From Aliidiomarina haloalkalitolerans (GTDB lineage: Bacteria; Pseudomonadota; Gammaproteobacteria; Enterobacterales; Alteromonadaceae): 64,000 nucleotides of DNA. Positions 26,450 to 33,490 of this stretch are shown here, one piece after another. Position 1 is the stretch's first letter. Each line of letters opens with the position of its first letter. The notes below the pieces were generated by a model. That model was not told the origin of the DNA and made no database searches. It saw only the letters and a program-made list of their open reading frames with translations. The translations under genes and the position numbers were made by a program. Location: positions 62,001 to 126,000 of the forward strand of contig NZ_PIPI01000007.1 in the NCBI RefSeq assembly GCF_003987315.1, read 5' to 3'.

Positions 26450-27976
26450 ATGGCATTTCAATTAGAACTTCAACCAGGCCAACTCAGCTTAGCTGATTTA
26501 CGGCGTATCGATCGTGAAGCGGTGACCTTGTCGTTACCACCGTCAGCCTATGCCGACGTTGAACGAGCGGCAAAAACCGTAGCGGATGTGCTTGCGCAAG
26601 GACGTGTTGTGTATGGTATCAACACCGGTTTTGGTTTATTGGCGAGCACTCGCATTGCACCAGAGCAACTAGCGGACTTGCAGCGCCGGATCGTCCTGTC
26701 GCATGCCGCTGGCGTTGGCAAAATGATGAGTGACGCAATTGTGCGCACTATGTTGGTATTAAAAATTAACTCACTGGCGCGCGGATTTTCTGGCGTTCGT
26801 CCCCAAGTCATCGACTTCCTGATTGCTTTGGTTAACAACGAAGCCTACCCATGCGTGCCTGAAAAGGGTTCAGTAGGCGCCTGTGGTGACCTTGCGCCGT
26901 TAGCGCACATGGTCTTGCCATTGTTGGGCGAAGGTGAGTTGCGCATTCATGGTGAACGCATGCCAGCAAGTGCTGCCCTTAAGCTGTTAGGCCTCGAGCC
27001 GATGGAGCTGGCGCCGAAAGAAGGTTTGGCCCTATTAAACGGCACGCAAGCGTCGACAGCGCTGGCGTTGCATGGTTTGTTTGCTATTGAAGACGTATTT
27101 GCCGCAGCAACCTTAACGGGTGCAATGACGGTGGAAGCCGCGCTCGGTTCGCGCACGCCATTCGATGCGCGGATTCATGCGGTACGTGGTCAGCCGGGTC
27201 AAGAAGCGGTGGCGGCAGAACTGCGCCGGATCCTCGGTGATAACAGTGAAATTGGGGACTCTCATACCAACTGCGGTAAAGTTCAAGACCCCTATAGCCT
27301 GCGCTGTCAGCCACAAGTGATGGGCGCTGCGTGGGATCATATTGGTTATGCTAGCCAGGTACTTGGCCGTGAAGCCAATGGTGTGACCGATAACCCGCTG
27401 GTGTTCCCTGACGACAACGATATTCTTTCAGGTGGTAACTTCCATGCTGAACCAGTCGCAATTGCTGCTGACATGTTAGCCATTTCGGTGTCTGAAGTGG
27501 GGGCGTTGTCTGAGCGTCGAATCGCGCTTTTGGTCGATAAGCACTTAAGTAACTTGCCACCATTCTTAGTCGATAATGGTGGTGTGAACTCGGGCTTTAT
27601 GTTGGCGCAGGTCACTGCCGCAGCATTGGCCTCGGAAAATAAAACCCTTGCCCACCCAGCGTCAATTGATAGTTTGCCGACGTCGGCCAACCAGGAAGAT
27701 CACGTGTCGATGGCGACGTTTGCTGCCCGTCGCTTGCAAGATATTGCCGAGAACGTGGCGAACATTATTGCGATTGAGTTGCTCGGTGCGGCTCAAGGGG
27801 TCGATTTCCGTCGGCCGTTGCAATCATCACCAGTGCTAGAGCAAGTGCATGGGTTAGTGCGTGAGCGGGTCGCCTTTTATGACGAAGACCGCTACTTTGC
27901 ACCTGACATTGAGGCTATTTATAACTTAATTCGGGAAGCGAAACTCACGGACCTTTCTGAGCTGCGCTTATGTTAG
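26450..27976 (+). CDS. hutH: Histidine ammonia-lyase with Ala-Cys-Gly at the MIO site
   Basis: The first step of histidine degradation: histidine to urocanate plus ammonia. The 508 residues match the family (about 509). YGINTGFG (residues about 62-69, with the catalytic Tyr), [30 protein letters not shown] and the tail are typical. The prosthetic MIO group normally forms from Ala-Ser-Gly within [14 protein letters not shown]. Here residues 144-146 read Ala-Cys-Gly (TGT codon at 26882-26884). Published Ser-to-Cys mutants of the Pseudomonas enzyme still mature to active enzyme, so activity is plausible. The 3' end merges into a 25-bp tandem repeat starting at 27964. Confidence 0.95.
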   Translation: MAFQLELQPGQLSLADLRRIDREAVTLSLPPSAYADVERAAKTVADVLAQGRVVYGINTGFGLLASTRIAPEQLADLQRRIVLSHAAGVGKMMSDAIVRTMLVLKINSLARGFSGVRPQVIDFLIALVNNEAYPCVPEKGSVGACGDLAPLAHMVLPLLGEGELRIHGERMPASAALKLLGLEPMELAPKEGLALLNGTQASTALALHGLFAIEDVFAAATLTGAMTVEAALGSRTPFDARIHAVRGQPGQEAVAAELRRILGDNSEIGDSHTNCGKVQDPYSLRCQPQVMGAAWDHIGYASQVLGREANGVTDNPLVFPDDNDILSGGNFHAEPVAIAADMLAISVSEVGALSERRIALLVDKHLSNLPPFLVDNGGVNSGFMLAQVTAAALASENKTLAHPASIDSLPTSANQEDHVSMATFAARRLQDIAENVANIIAIELLGAAQGVDFRRPLQSSPVLEQVHGLVRERVAFYDEDRYFAPDIEAIYNLIREAKLTDLSELRLC

Positions 27977-28038
27977 TAGCGCCTAGCAGCGCTTATGTTA
28001 ACTGCGCTTAACAGCGCATATGTTAACAGCGCTGTCGT
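27964..28038. repeat. 25-bp tandem repeat, three units, between hutH and the YiiD-like gene
   Basis: Units start at 27964, 27989 and 28014 with the heads GCGCTTATGTTA, GCGCTTATGTTA and GCGCATATGTTA, and more variable tails. The first unit encodes the last four codons and stop of hutH, and the last one ends at the stop codon of the convergent gene at 28038. No T-rich terminator is seen. Confidence 0.85.
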
Positions 28039-28952
28039 TAATCGCGCTTAGCAAGGACGACGTAGCGGCCGTTAAAGACGGCCGCTAATTTTTCACCATC
28101 TAATACTTGAACCTCGAGACTTAAGTGCGCATTTTTGCCATTGTTCAAGGCAGCAAAATCGCCACTTACATCTTTCATCGCCACCGTCGCACGCGGCTCT
28201 TGAATAATCGGCTGCAAATACTGAATACTGCCTTCTGCTAACACGATACTGCCTTGAATATCGCGCTCGCGTTGCTGCAACTGAATCAAGCCCCAACCAC
28301 ACAAAGTCGCCAGCGTATAGATGCTGCCGGCAAACATAGTGCCATGCACATTGATATTGCGAGCAAGTGGCGCGGTCAGTTCGATGCTGCGTCCGGTGTA
28401 TTGGAAGATATTGATCGCCATGGCTTTGCTAACCGGAATTTCGTTATGCCAAACTTTTTGCAGTTCGGCACACCAACTCGGCCGGTAAACAATATGATTA
28501 ACGGGATCGAGCGGTTTGACGAGCTGATGCTCAGCCATCGGCTTGTCGACGGTATTCGCTTCTTCTTTAATTTCGTAGCCGCACTTTAAGTAAAAACCCA
28601 AAGTGGTGTCGCGGGAACGAATGATCATCCGCGTCGCACCCTGCTTACGGGCTAAAAGCTCCAAATCGTGGAGTAAGGTAACGCCGTGTCCTTCACCTTG
28701 AAAGCTTGGGTGCACAACCATGAAGCGAATCTGTGCTTCTTCGGTGCTATTGAAATGCAGCCGACCGACACCGATTAACTCGTCGTTGTCACCGACTAAC
28801 ATGCGATGTTCAGCTACTTGGTCGTACTCGTCTTTCTCCGAGCCAGGCGGACGATGAAACGGCTTACGCAGAACTTCCCAGCGTAATTGGTAATAAGCCT
28901 GCCATTGTTCGTCAGTGGACGGTGTTTTTACAGTAAGCGCCATAGCAACCAT
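28038..28952 (-). CDS. GNAT acetyltransferase fused to a hotdog thioesterase domain (YiiD-like)
   Basis: A 304-residue cytoplasmic fusion. Residues about 5-150 form a GNAT N-acetyltransferase fold with the acetyl-CoA loop in VVHPSFQGEGHGVTLLHDLE and a late GFYLKCGYE. Residues about 160-302 match the YiiD C-terminal putative thioesterase (hotdog) domain, with ITAP-like entry ELTAPLARNINVHGTMFAGSIYTLATLCGWGL and LAEGSIQYLQP. E. coli YiiD has the same two-domain order. The substrate is unknown. The start codon lies at 28952 or 28943, and neither has a clear ribosome-binding site. It is convergent with hutH and divergent from the YihY gene. Confidence 0.85.
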   Translation of the reverse strand: MVAMALTVKTPSTDEQWQAYYQLRWEVLRKPFHRPPGSEKDEYDQVAEHRMLVGDNDELIGVGRLHFNSTEEAQIRFMVVHPSFQGEGHGVTLLHDLELLARKQGATRMIIRSRDTTLGFYLKCGYEIKEEANTVDKPMAEHQLVKPLDPVNHIVYRPSWCAELQKVWHNEIPVSKAMAINIFQYTGRSIELTAPLARNINVHGTMFAGSIYTLATLCGWGLIQLQQRERDIQGSIVLAEGSIQYLQPIIQEPRATVAMKDVSGDFAALNNGKNAHLSLEVQVLDGEKLAAVFNGRYVVLAKRD

Positions 28953-29101
28953 TCTTTATTTTTAGGACTCACGAGGTTAATTCAGGTTGTGCCGATTAGC
29001 AAGTTTCGCCTTAGTTCGACAATAGTTCGGCAACGGATGACTTGTCGATAGAGCAACCTGCTGCCACAATAGGACAGACTGATAACAACGGACTGACTCC
29101 T

Positions 29102-30019
29102 ATGAAACCTATGGCAGCTCTGAAAAATATTGATTGGAAAGGCATCAAACAACGCTTGCCAAGCCAGATTCAGTGCGCAATTAAATTCTTGAAGCACTTC
29201 ATAAAACGCTGCGCCGATGATCGCATTAACATCATGGCTGGGCACTTAACTTATGTCAGCTTGTTGTCGCTCGTACCTTTGGTTGCGGTTATTTTTGCCA
29301 TGTTTGCCGCATTCCCGATGTTTGAGGAAATGCGCCGTAGTGTCGAAGAAGCCATTCTTGCGAACTTAATTCCTACCAGTGGCGAAGCCATTCAAGAATA
29401 CTTAAATCGTTTTGTCGGCAATGCGAACCAAATGACCGCCATAGGTGCGATCTTCTTGTTTGTGGTTGCGATTATGATGATTAATGCCATCGACAAAGCC
29501 ATGAACACGATTTGGCGAGCTCACAATAAGCGGCGTCTTATTATCAGTTTAGCGATTTACTGGATGGTGATTACCCTCGGTCCCCTGCTGGTCGGCACCG
29601 GTATTGGCTTAAGTTCTTACTTACTGTCGGTCGCTGCGTTCGCGGACGAATATGTCGGCGGTATTCGCAATACGCTGTTAGCGATGTTCCCGTTTTTCAT
29701 GAGCCTTATGGCGTTCATGTTGCTGTATGTCATGGTGCCGAATAAAGTTGTCCGTTTCCGCCATGCGATTTGGGGCGCAGCACTTGCAGCATTTTTGTTT
29801 GAGGCAGCCAAGCGCGGCTTTGCTATGTACCTGCAGTATTTCCCATCGTATGAATTAATCTACGGTGCGATGGCAACCATACCAATCCTGATTGTTTGGA
29901 TTTACTTGTCGTGGAATATTATTCTGATTGGCGCAGAATTGAGTGTGTCAATTGAAGAGTTTTTTCAAGAAGAGTCGGAAGAAATTCCACCTGAAGAGCT
30001 CGACGAAGACGTTCAATAA
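29102..30019 (+). CDS. YihY/BrkB-family (UPF0761) inner-membrane protein
   Basis: About 305 residues with six predicted transmembrane helices. Strong family blocks are MAGHLTYVSLLSLVPLVAVI, AAFPMFEE, NRFVGNANQMTAIGAIFLFVV, DKAMNTIWRAH, YWMVITLGPLLVGTGIGLSSYLLS, GAALAAFLFEAAKRGFA and YGAMATIPILIVWIYLSWNIILIGAE. Despite old RNase BN naming, members are integral membrane proteins of unsettled function. The frame is open to a TTG at 29042, but ATG 29102 gives a natural N-terminus, though no strong Shine-Dalgarno is seen. The tail is acidic (EEFFQEESEEIPPEELDED). dtd follows 18 bp downstream, as in many gammaproteobacteria. Confidence 0.9.
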   Translation: MKPMAALKNIDWKGIKQRLPSQIQCAIKFLKHFIKRCADDRINIMAGHLTYVSLLSLVPLVAVIFAMFAAFPMFEEMRRSVEEAILANLIPTSGEAIQEYLNRFVGNANQMTAIGAIFLFVVAIMMINAIDKAMNTIWRAHNKRRLIISLAIYWMVITLGPLLVGTGIGLSSYLLSVAAFADEYVGGIRNTLLAMFPFFMSLMAFMLLYVMVPNKVVRFRHAIWGAALAAFLFEAAKRGFAMYLQYFPSYELIYGAMATIPILIVWIYLSWNIILIGAELSVSIEEFFQEESEEIPPEELDEDVQ

Positions 30020-30037
30020 ACATCATAAGGGCAGTAC

Positions 30038-30475
30038 ATGATCGGTTTAATTCAGCGGGTGACCTCAGCTCGTGTTGACGTCGCAGGCAAAACAATTGGC
30101 GCCATCGAGCAAGGGATTTTAGTTTTACTCGGCGTTGAACGTAACGACACTGAAGACAAAGCGAAACAACTCGCAAAACGAATTGCCAGTTATCGGGTTT
30201 TTGCCGACGCTTACGACAAAATGAATCTCGACGTCCGTGACATTCAAGGCAGTGTGTTGGTGGTGTCACAATTCACCTTAGCTGCCGATACGCGCAAAGG
30301 CCGACGGCCAAGCTTTTCCTCGGCAGCGGTTCCGGCTTTGGCGAATGAACTGTATCAAGTCTTTTGCCAAGCACTCGCGAATGAAGGTGTCCCCGTTGCG
30401 ACTGGTGAGTTTGCCGCTGATATGCAAGTTCACCTCGTGAATGACGGGCCAGTGACCTTTACGCTGCAAGTTTAG
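30038..30475 (+). CDS. dtd: D-aminoacyl-tRNA deacylase
   Basis: A chiral-proofreading enzyme that hydrolyses D-amino acids (and glycine mischarged on tRNA-Ala) from tRNA. The 145 residues match the family exactly. [15 protein letters not shown] is the canonical start. The two active-site motifs are [17 protein letters not shown] (SQxT) and NDGPVTF (NxGP[VF]T) near the C-terminus. It lies 18 bp downstream of the YihY gene and is likely co-transcribed. The last codons run into an 18-bp tandem repeat. Confidence 0.97.
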   Translation: MIGLIQRVTSARVDVAGKTIGAIEQGILVLLGVERNDTEDKAKQLAKRIASYRVFADAYDKMNLDVRDIQGSVLVVSQFTLAADTRKGRRPSFSSAAVPALANELYQVFCQALANEGVPVATGEFAADMQVHLVNDGPVTFTLQV

Positions 30476-30533
30476 TTAGGTTCACCTATTTAGCTAAGTT
30501 CACTTATTTAGCTAAGTTCACCTATTTAGTTAA
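30471..30533. repeat. 18-bp tandem repeat, three full units plus a leading half, after dtd
   Basis: Units GTTCACCTATTTAGCTAA at 30480-30497, GTTCACTTATTTAGCTAA at 30498-30515 and GTTCACCTATTTAGTTAA at 30516-30533. TTTAGTTAG (30471-30479), a half unit, includes the dtd stop codon. The rest of the gap to 30700 holds nothing I can name apart from the start region of the next gene. Confidence 0.9.
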
Positions 30534-30700
30534 GCTCACGCGTAGGTTTTTTGTACAGGCGGAGTCGTTTGTACTAATCGAATTTCCTCATTAGCAAAAT
30601 TCACTGCGAATCATTATCGTTTACCCATAAGCGAGCGCCCTTCAGTACGTCAACTTGATGTGCACCAAAATAAGCGCCAAATCGCTGAGGAGAGAATGAA

Positions 30701-30940
30701 ATGAAAAAGACTATGACTTTTGCTGTCGTCCACTTTACCGTCGCTTTTACGGTCACTTATTTACTGACCGGAAGCTGGGTATTGGGTGGACTGATCGCTT
30801 TAATTGAGCCAGCCGTAAATACTGTAGCGTATTTCTTTCACGAAAAGGCTTGGGCTTATTTCGGTAACAAGCCGTCTGGCGGCAGTAAATGTCCGACAGA
30901 GCAGGCGTCCGACGACGTACTGAAAGTGCTGAGCGTGTAA
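30701..30940 (+). CDS. DUF2061-family small membrane protein
   Basis: A 79-residue protein with two hydrophobic helices (about 6-24 and 28-46): MTFAVVHFTVAFTVTYLLTGSW and LGGLIALIEPAVNTVAYFFHEKAW. The Glu-Pro in the second helix followed by NTVAYFFHEKxW is the DUF2061 hallmark. Function unknown; some relatives sit near sulfate-assimilation genes, which are not present here. The start is supported by GAGGAGAG (30687-30694) about 6 nt upstream. The SDR gene follows 24 bp downstream. Confidence 0.85.
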   Translation: MKKTMTFAVVHFTVAFTVTYLLTGSWVLGGLIALIEPAVNTVAYFFHEKAWAYFGNKPSGGSKCPTEQASDDVLKVLSV

Positions 30941-30964
30941 CATGGCGTTGGAGTGGTTAGCCGA

Positions 30965-31762
30965 ATGGGTAGCAAAACGAGCCTACAAGAAGCAGCTCGA
31001 GGAAATCTGGTGGCCGTTTTTGGAGCCGGAGGAGGACTCGGCCGAGCAATCGTTCAAGAACTCCTAACCCGCTCAGCGGATACCTTTGTGCTGGCTGTCA
31101 GTCGTCAGGCGCAGCCTAACGATGTTACCGACGAGCGTGTGCATTGGGTGCAGCTCGCCGTGTCTGAGAAGGGCTCGGAAGCAGCAATACTAACAGCTTA
31201 TCAAACCTTGCTTGCCGAATGGCAGGCGCAGAACCTTGAGCTTAGCGGTGTCGTTTCAACCATTGGTTGGCTGCATGGGGCAGGCCCAAACGGCGAAGAT
31301 TGGCAGCCGGAACGCCGTATTGAACAGTTGTCCGCAGAACAGCTACAAGCCTATTTTTTTACCAATGCGACCTTGCCGATTCTACTGTTACAAGCTTTAA
31401 AGCCCTTGCTACCGAAGAATAAGCCTGCCTACGTTGCGCAACTGGGCGCAAAAGTGGGCAGCATTAGCGATAATCACCTCGGTGGTTGGTACGGTTATCG
31501 AGCGTCGAAAGCCGCGCTGAACATGCTGTTTCGTACCGCGGCAATCGAATTTAAACGCACGCACAAACAACTCACCCTTGCAGTGATTCACCCGGGTACC
31601 ACCGACACCGAACTTTCTAAGCCGTTTCAACAGCGCTTACCCGCTGACAAGCTCTATAGTGCCCAGTTATCGGCACAGCGAATTCTCCAAGTGATTGCCG
31701 ACTTAACCCCCGAAAATAGCGGTTCATTCTATTTTTGGGACGGCGAAAAAATCCCTTACTAG
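30965..31762 (+). CDS. Short-chain dehydrogenase/reductase
   Basis: About 265 residues with a Rossmann fold. The cofactor motif is VAVFGAGGGLGRAIVQELL (GxxxGxG, about residues 17-23), STIGWLHG stands at the NNAG position, and the catalytic Tyr-x-x-x-Lys is in GWYGYRASKAALNML. It resembles the C-factor-like SDR group (CsgA type), with HPGTTDTELSKPF after the catalytic region. The substrate is unknown. A GTG at 30953 is an alternative start. A nearly perfect 49-bp palindrome begins at the last base of its stop codon (31762). Confidence 0.85.
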   Translation: MGSKTSLQEAARGNLVAVFGAGGGLGRAIVQELLTRSADTFVLAVSRQAQPNDVTDERVHWVQLAVSEKGSEAAILTAYQTLLAEWQAQNLELSGVVSTIGWLHGAGPNGEDWQPERRIEQLSAEQLQAYFFTNATLPILLLQALKPLLPKNKPAYVAQLGAKVGSISDNHLGGWYGYRASKAALNMLFRTAAIEFKRTHKQLTLAVIHPGTTDTELSKPFQQRLPADKLYSAQLSAQRILQVIADLTPENSGSFYFWDGEKIPY

Positions 31763-31810
31763 CATTAGGGACCGTAGCTGGAATGGCATTCCAGCTACGG
31801 CCCCTAATGC
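31762..31810. repeat. Palindromic element copy 1
   Basis: Two 24-nt arms (31762-31785 and 31787-31810) are complementary with a single mismatch around one central base. The core arm is GTAGCTGGAATG. A second copy with the same sequence and geometry is at 48349-48395. It abuts the SDR stop codon and there is no T-run. Confidence 0.95.
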
Positions 31811-31887
31811 TTGCTGAAAAGGCGAAGATGCGCCATGCTTACGGGCTACCCGAAAAACTTCAATAACAATATGTGGGAACGTTGGAA

Positions 31888-32196
31888 ATGCCTTATTTAT
31901 TAGCTGTGATTTTACCGCCAGTTGCGGTGTTTATGTCTGGTGCTCGCAAGCAAATATACTTGAGCTTGGTGCTATTCTTGTTAGCCCTGTACTTGTTAAA
32001 AATTGCGGGTACGGGAAATTATCCCGGTGCCTATGCGGCCGGCCCAGTGTTGTGGGTTGCTGCAATTATTCATGCATTCGTATTTACCCATCGCAAATTC
32101 CAGCAACAGTCAGGAATGCGTCATCCGCATCGTGGTTCTTGGAGTCAATCGCAGGGAAATGAAAAGCCAAGCGACGACGGTCAACCGAAAGATTAA
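31888..32196 (+). CDS. Small membrane protein, possibly Pmp3/YqaE-like
   Basis: About 102 residues. MPYLLAVILPPVAVFMSGA resembles the first helix of Pmp3/YqaE proteins (ILPPxGVF). Two further hydrophobic stretches follow (YLSLVLFLLALYLL and GPVLWVAAIIHAFVF), and the tail is hydrophilic with HPHRGSW. A true Pmp3 is about 52 residues with two helices, so the match is partial and the function is not assigned. ATG 31888 is preferred over an in-frame GTG at 31873. It sits between the palindromic element and the RND efflux operon. Confidence 0.65.
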   Translation: MPYLLAVILPPVAVFMSGARKQIYLSLVLFLLALYLLKIAGTGNYPGAYAAGPVLWVAAIIHAFVFTHRKFQQQSGMRHPHRGSWSQSQGNEKPSDDGQPKD

Positions 32197-32233
32197 GTTC
32201 GAGTAAGGCCTCTAAGACAGCTGTTTTGGTGCC

Positions 32234-32249
32234 GTAAAGTAAGTGTAAA
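32234..32249 (+). promoter_or_regulatory. Candidate CpxR box before the RND operon
   Basis: GTAAA-N6-GTAAA (32234-32238 and 32245-32249). CpxR consensus repeats are GTAAA spaced by about 5 nt, and CpxR is known to activate some RND pump genes in E. coli. A Cpx-like pair is encoded at 46251-48314. Confidence 0.4.
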
Positions 32250-32281
32250 TCAACCTGCTGACCGGAAAATAACCAAGTATC

Positions 32282-32297
32282 CTTTACAATCGTAAAG
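32282..32297. promoter_or_regulatory. Dyad operator candidate upstream of the RND operon
   Basis: CTTTAC-AATC-GTAAAG is a perfect 6-bp dyad, 20 bp before the adaptor ATG. It overlaps a TACAAT -10-like hexamer (32285-32290). No linked repressor gene is present. Confidence 0.4.
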
Positions 32298-32317
32298 AAG
32301 CAATGTGCGGAGGCCCT

Positions 32318-33490
32318 ATGCGTACACAATGGTTAGTTAACGCAAAGCACAATTTTAAAAGTTCGATATCTGCAGCAGCAATTGCTGCGGCGGCGCTGTC
32401 GTTAAGCGCTTGCTCAGACTCGAGTGCAGCACTAGATGACCAAGCCCCAGAGGGTCCGCGTCACCGTGTGTTAGTCACCGAAGTAAAAGCGCAAACCATC
32501 GAGCTCGAGCGTTCATTTGGTGCTCGTACCGAAGGCTCGATGGTTGCCGAAGTGCGCGCGCGAGTCGGCGGCGTGCTCGAGAAACGGCATTTTAATGAAG
32601 GCCAGTTCTTAGAACGCGGCACGGTCATGTTCTCCATCGAAAAAGCGCCATACGAAGTTGAGCTGCAAAAAGCGCAAGCGGAAGTGACCAGCGCAGAAGC
32701 GGTGTATAACGAAGCACGTCGCGACTGGGCGCGGGTTGAAAATCTGTTCGTGGATGGTGCGATTAGTGCCCGTGAGCGCGACCAAACCCAATCTCGTCTT
32801 GAATCAGCTGAAGCGGACGTTGTGTCAGCGCAAGCTACGCTTGAAGAAATGAAGCTGCGTATGAGCTACACCGAAATTAAGGCGCCAATTAGTGGCGTGG
32901 CTAGCCGTGAGTCAATTTCTGCCGGTAATCTGATTCGTGAAAATGATGCATTAGCGACCATTGTCGGACTCGACCCGATTTACGTGCACTTCAATGTCAA
33001 TGAAAGTGATATTGCCGCTCGTTACTTGCTCCAGCAAGTCGCGGTAACCACACCGCAGGAAGGTGCTGAACAAGGTCCTGAAGCACGACTGCGTTTCTCT
33101 GACGGTCGTGAGCACCCTGTCTCCGGCTATATTGATTATGTCAGCCGCATTGTTGACCGTGAAAGTGGCAGTATTGAAGCCCGTGCCGTCATTCCGAACC
33201 CAGACATGACGTTACTGCCAGGACAGTGGGTGCGAGTACAATTGCCAAGTATTGAAGTGCCGTACGCGATAACCGTGCCGCAACGGGCGATTATTCAGTC
33301 TGGTCGCGAGTCAATCGTTTACATTGTCGATAACCAAAACATCGTGCAAGTGCGAGAAGTCACACTTGGCGTTCGGGTTGGTAACGAACAGTTGATTGAG
33401 CAAGGCCTTGCGAGTGGCGATCGCGTGATTGTCGAAGGCTTGTCAATGTTACAGCCTGGCACGCAGGTGAATGTGGAGATTGCTGAATGA
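32318..33490 (+). CDS. RND efflux periplasmic adaptor lipoprotein (AcrA/MexA type)
   Basis: A membrane-fusion protein that links an inner-membrane RND pump to an outer-membrane channel. It has 390 residues. A lipoprotein signal peptide ends in the lipobox LSAC (Cys about 32). The lipoyl/barrel-sandwich halves (EVRARVGGVLEKRHFNEGQFLERGTVMFSIE and the later MSYTEIKAPISGVASRE) flank a coiled-coil hairpin (about 100-165). The beta-barrel and membrane-proximal domains follow. ATG 32318 has GCGGAGG 6 nt upstream. Its stop overlaps the pump start as ATGA. No tolC-like gene is linked, so the outer-membrane partner is encoded elsewhere. Confidence 0.93.
   Translation: MRTQWLVNAKHNFKSSISAAAIAAAALSLSACSDSSAALDDQAPEGPRHRVLVTEVKAQTIELERSFGARTEGSMVAEVRARVGGVLEKRHFNEGQFLERGTVMFSIEKAPYEVELQKAQAEVTSAEAVYNEARRDWARVENLFVDGAISARERDQTQSRLESAEADVVSAQATLEEMKLRMSYTEIKAPISGVASRESISAGNLIRENDALATIVGLDPIYVHFNVNESDIAARYLLQQVAVTTPQEGAEQGPEARLRFSDGREHPVSGYIDYVSRIVDRESGSIEARAVIPNPDMTLLPGQWVRVQLPSIEVPYAITVPQRAIIQSGRESIVYIVDNQNIVQVREVTLGVRVGNEQLIEQGLASGDRVIVEGLSMLQPGTQVNVEIAE

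Noticed and set aside
30942-31068. Open frame starting ATG at 30942 between the DUF2061 and SDR genes
   Set aside because: It lies almost wholly inside the SDR Rossmann-fold coding region in another frame and has no family support.
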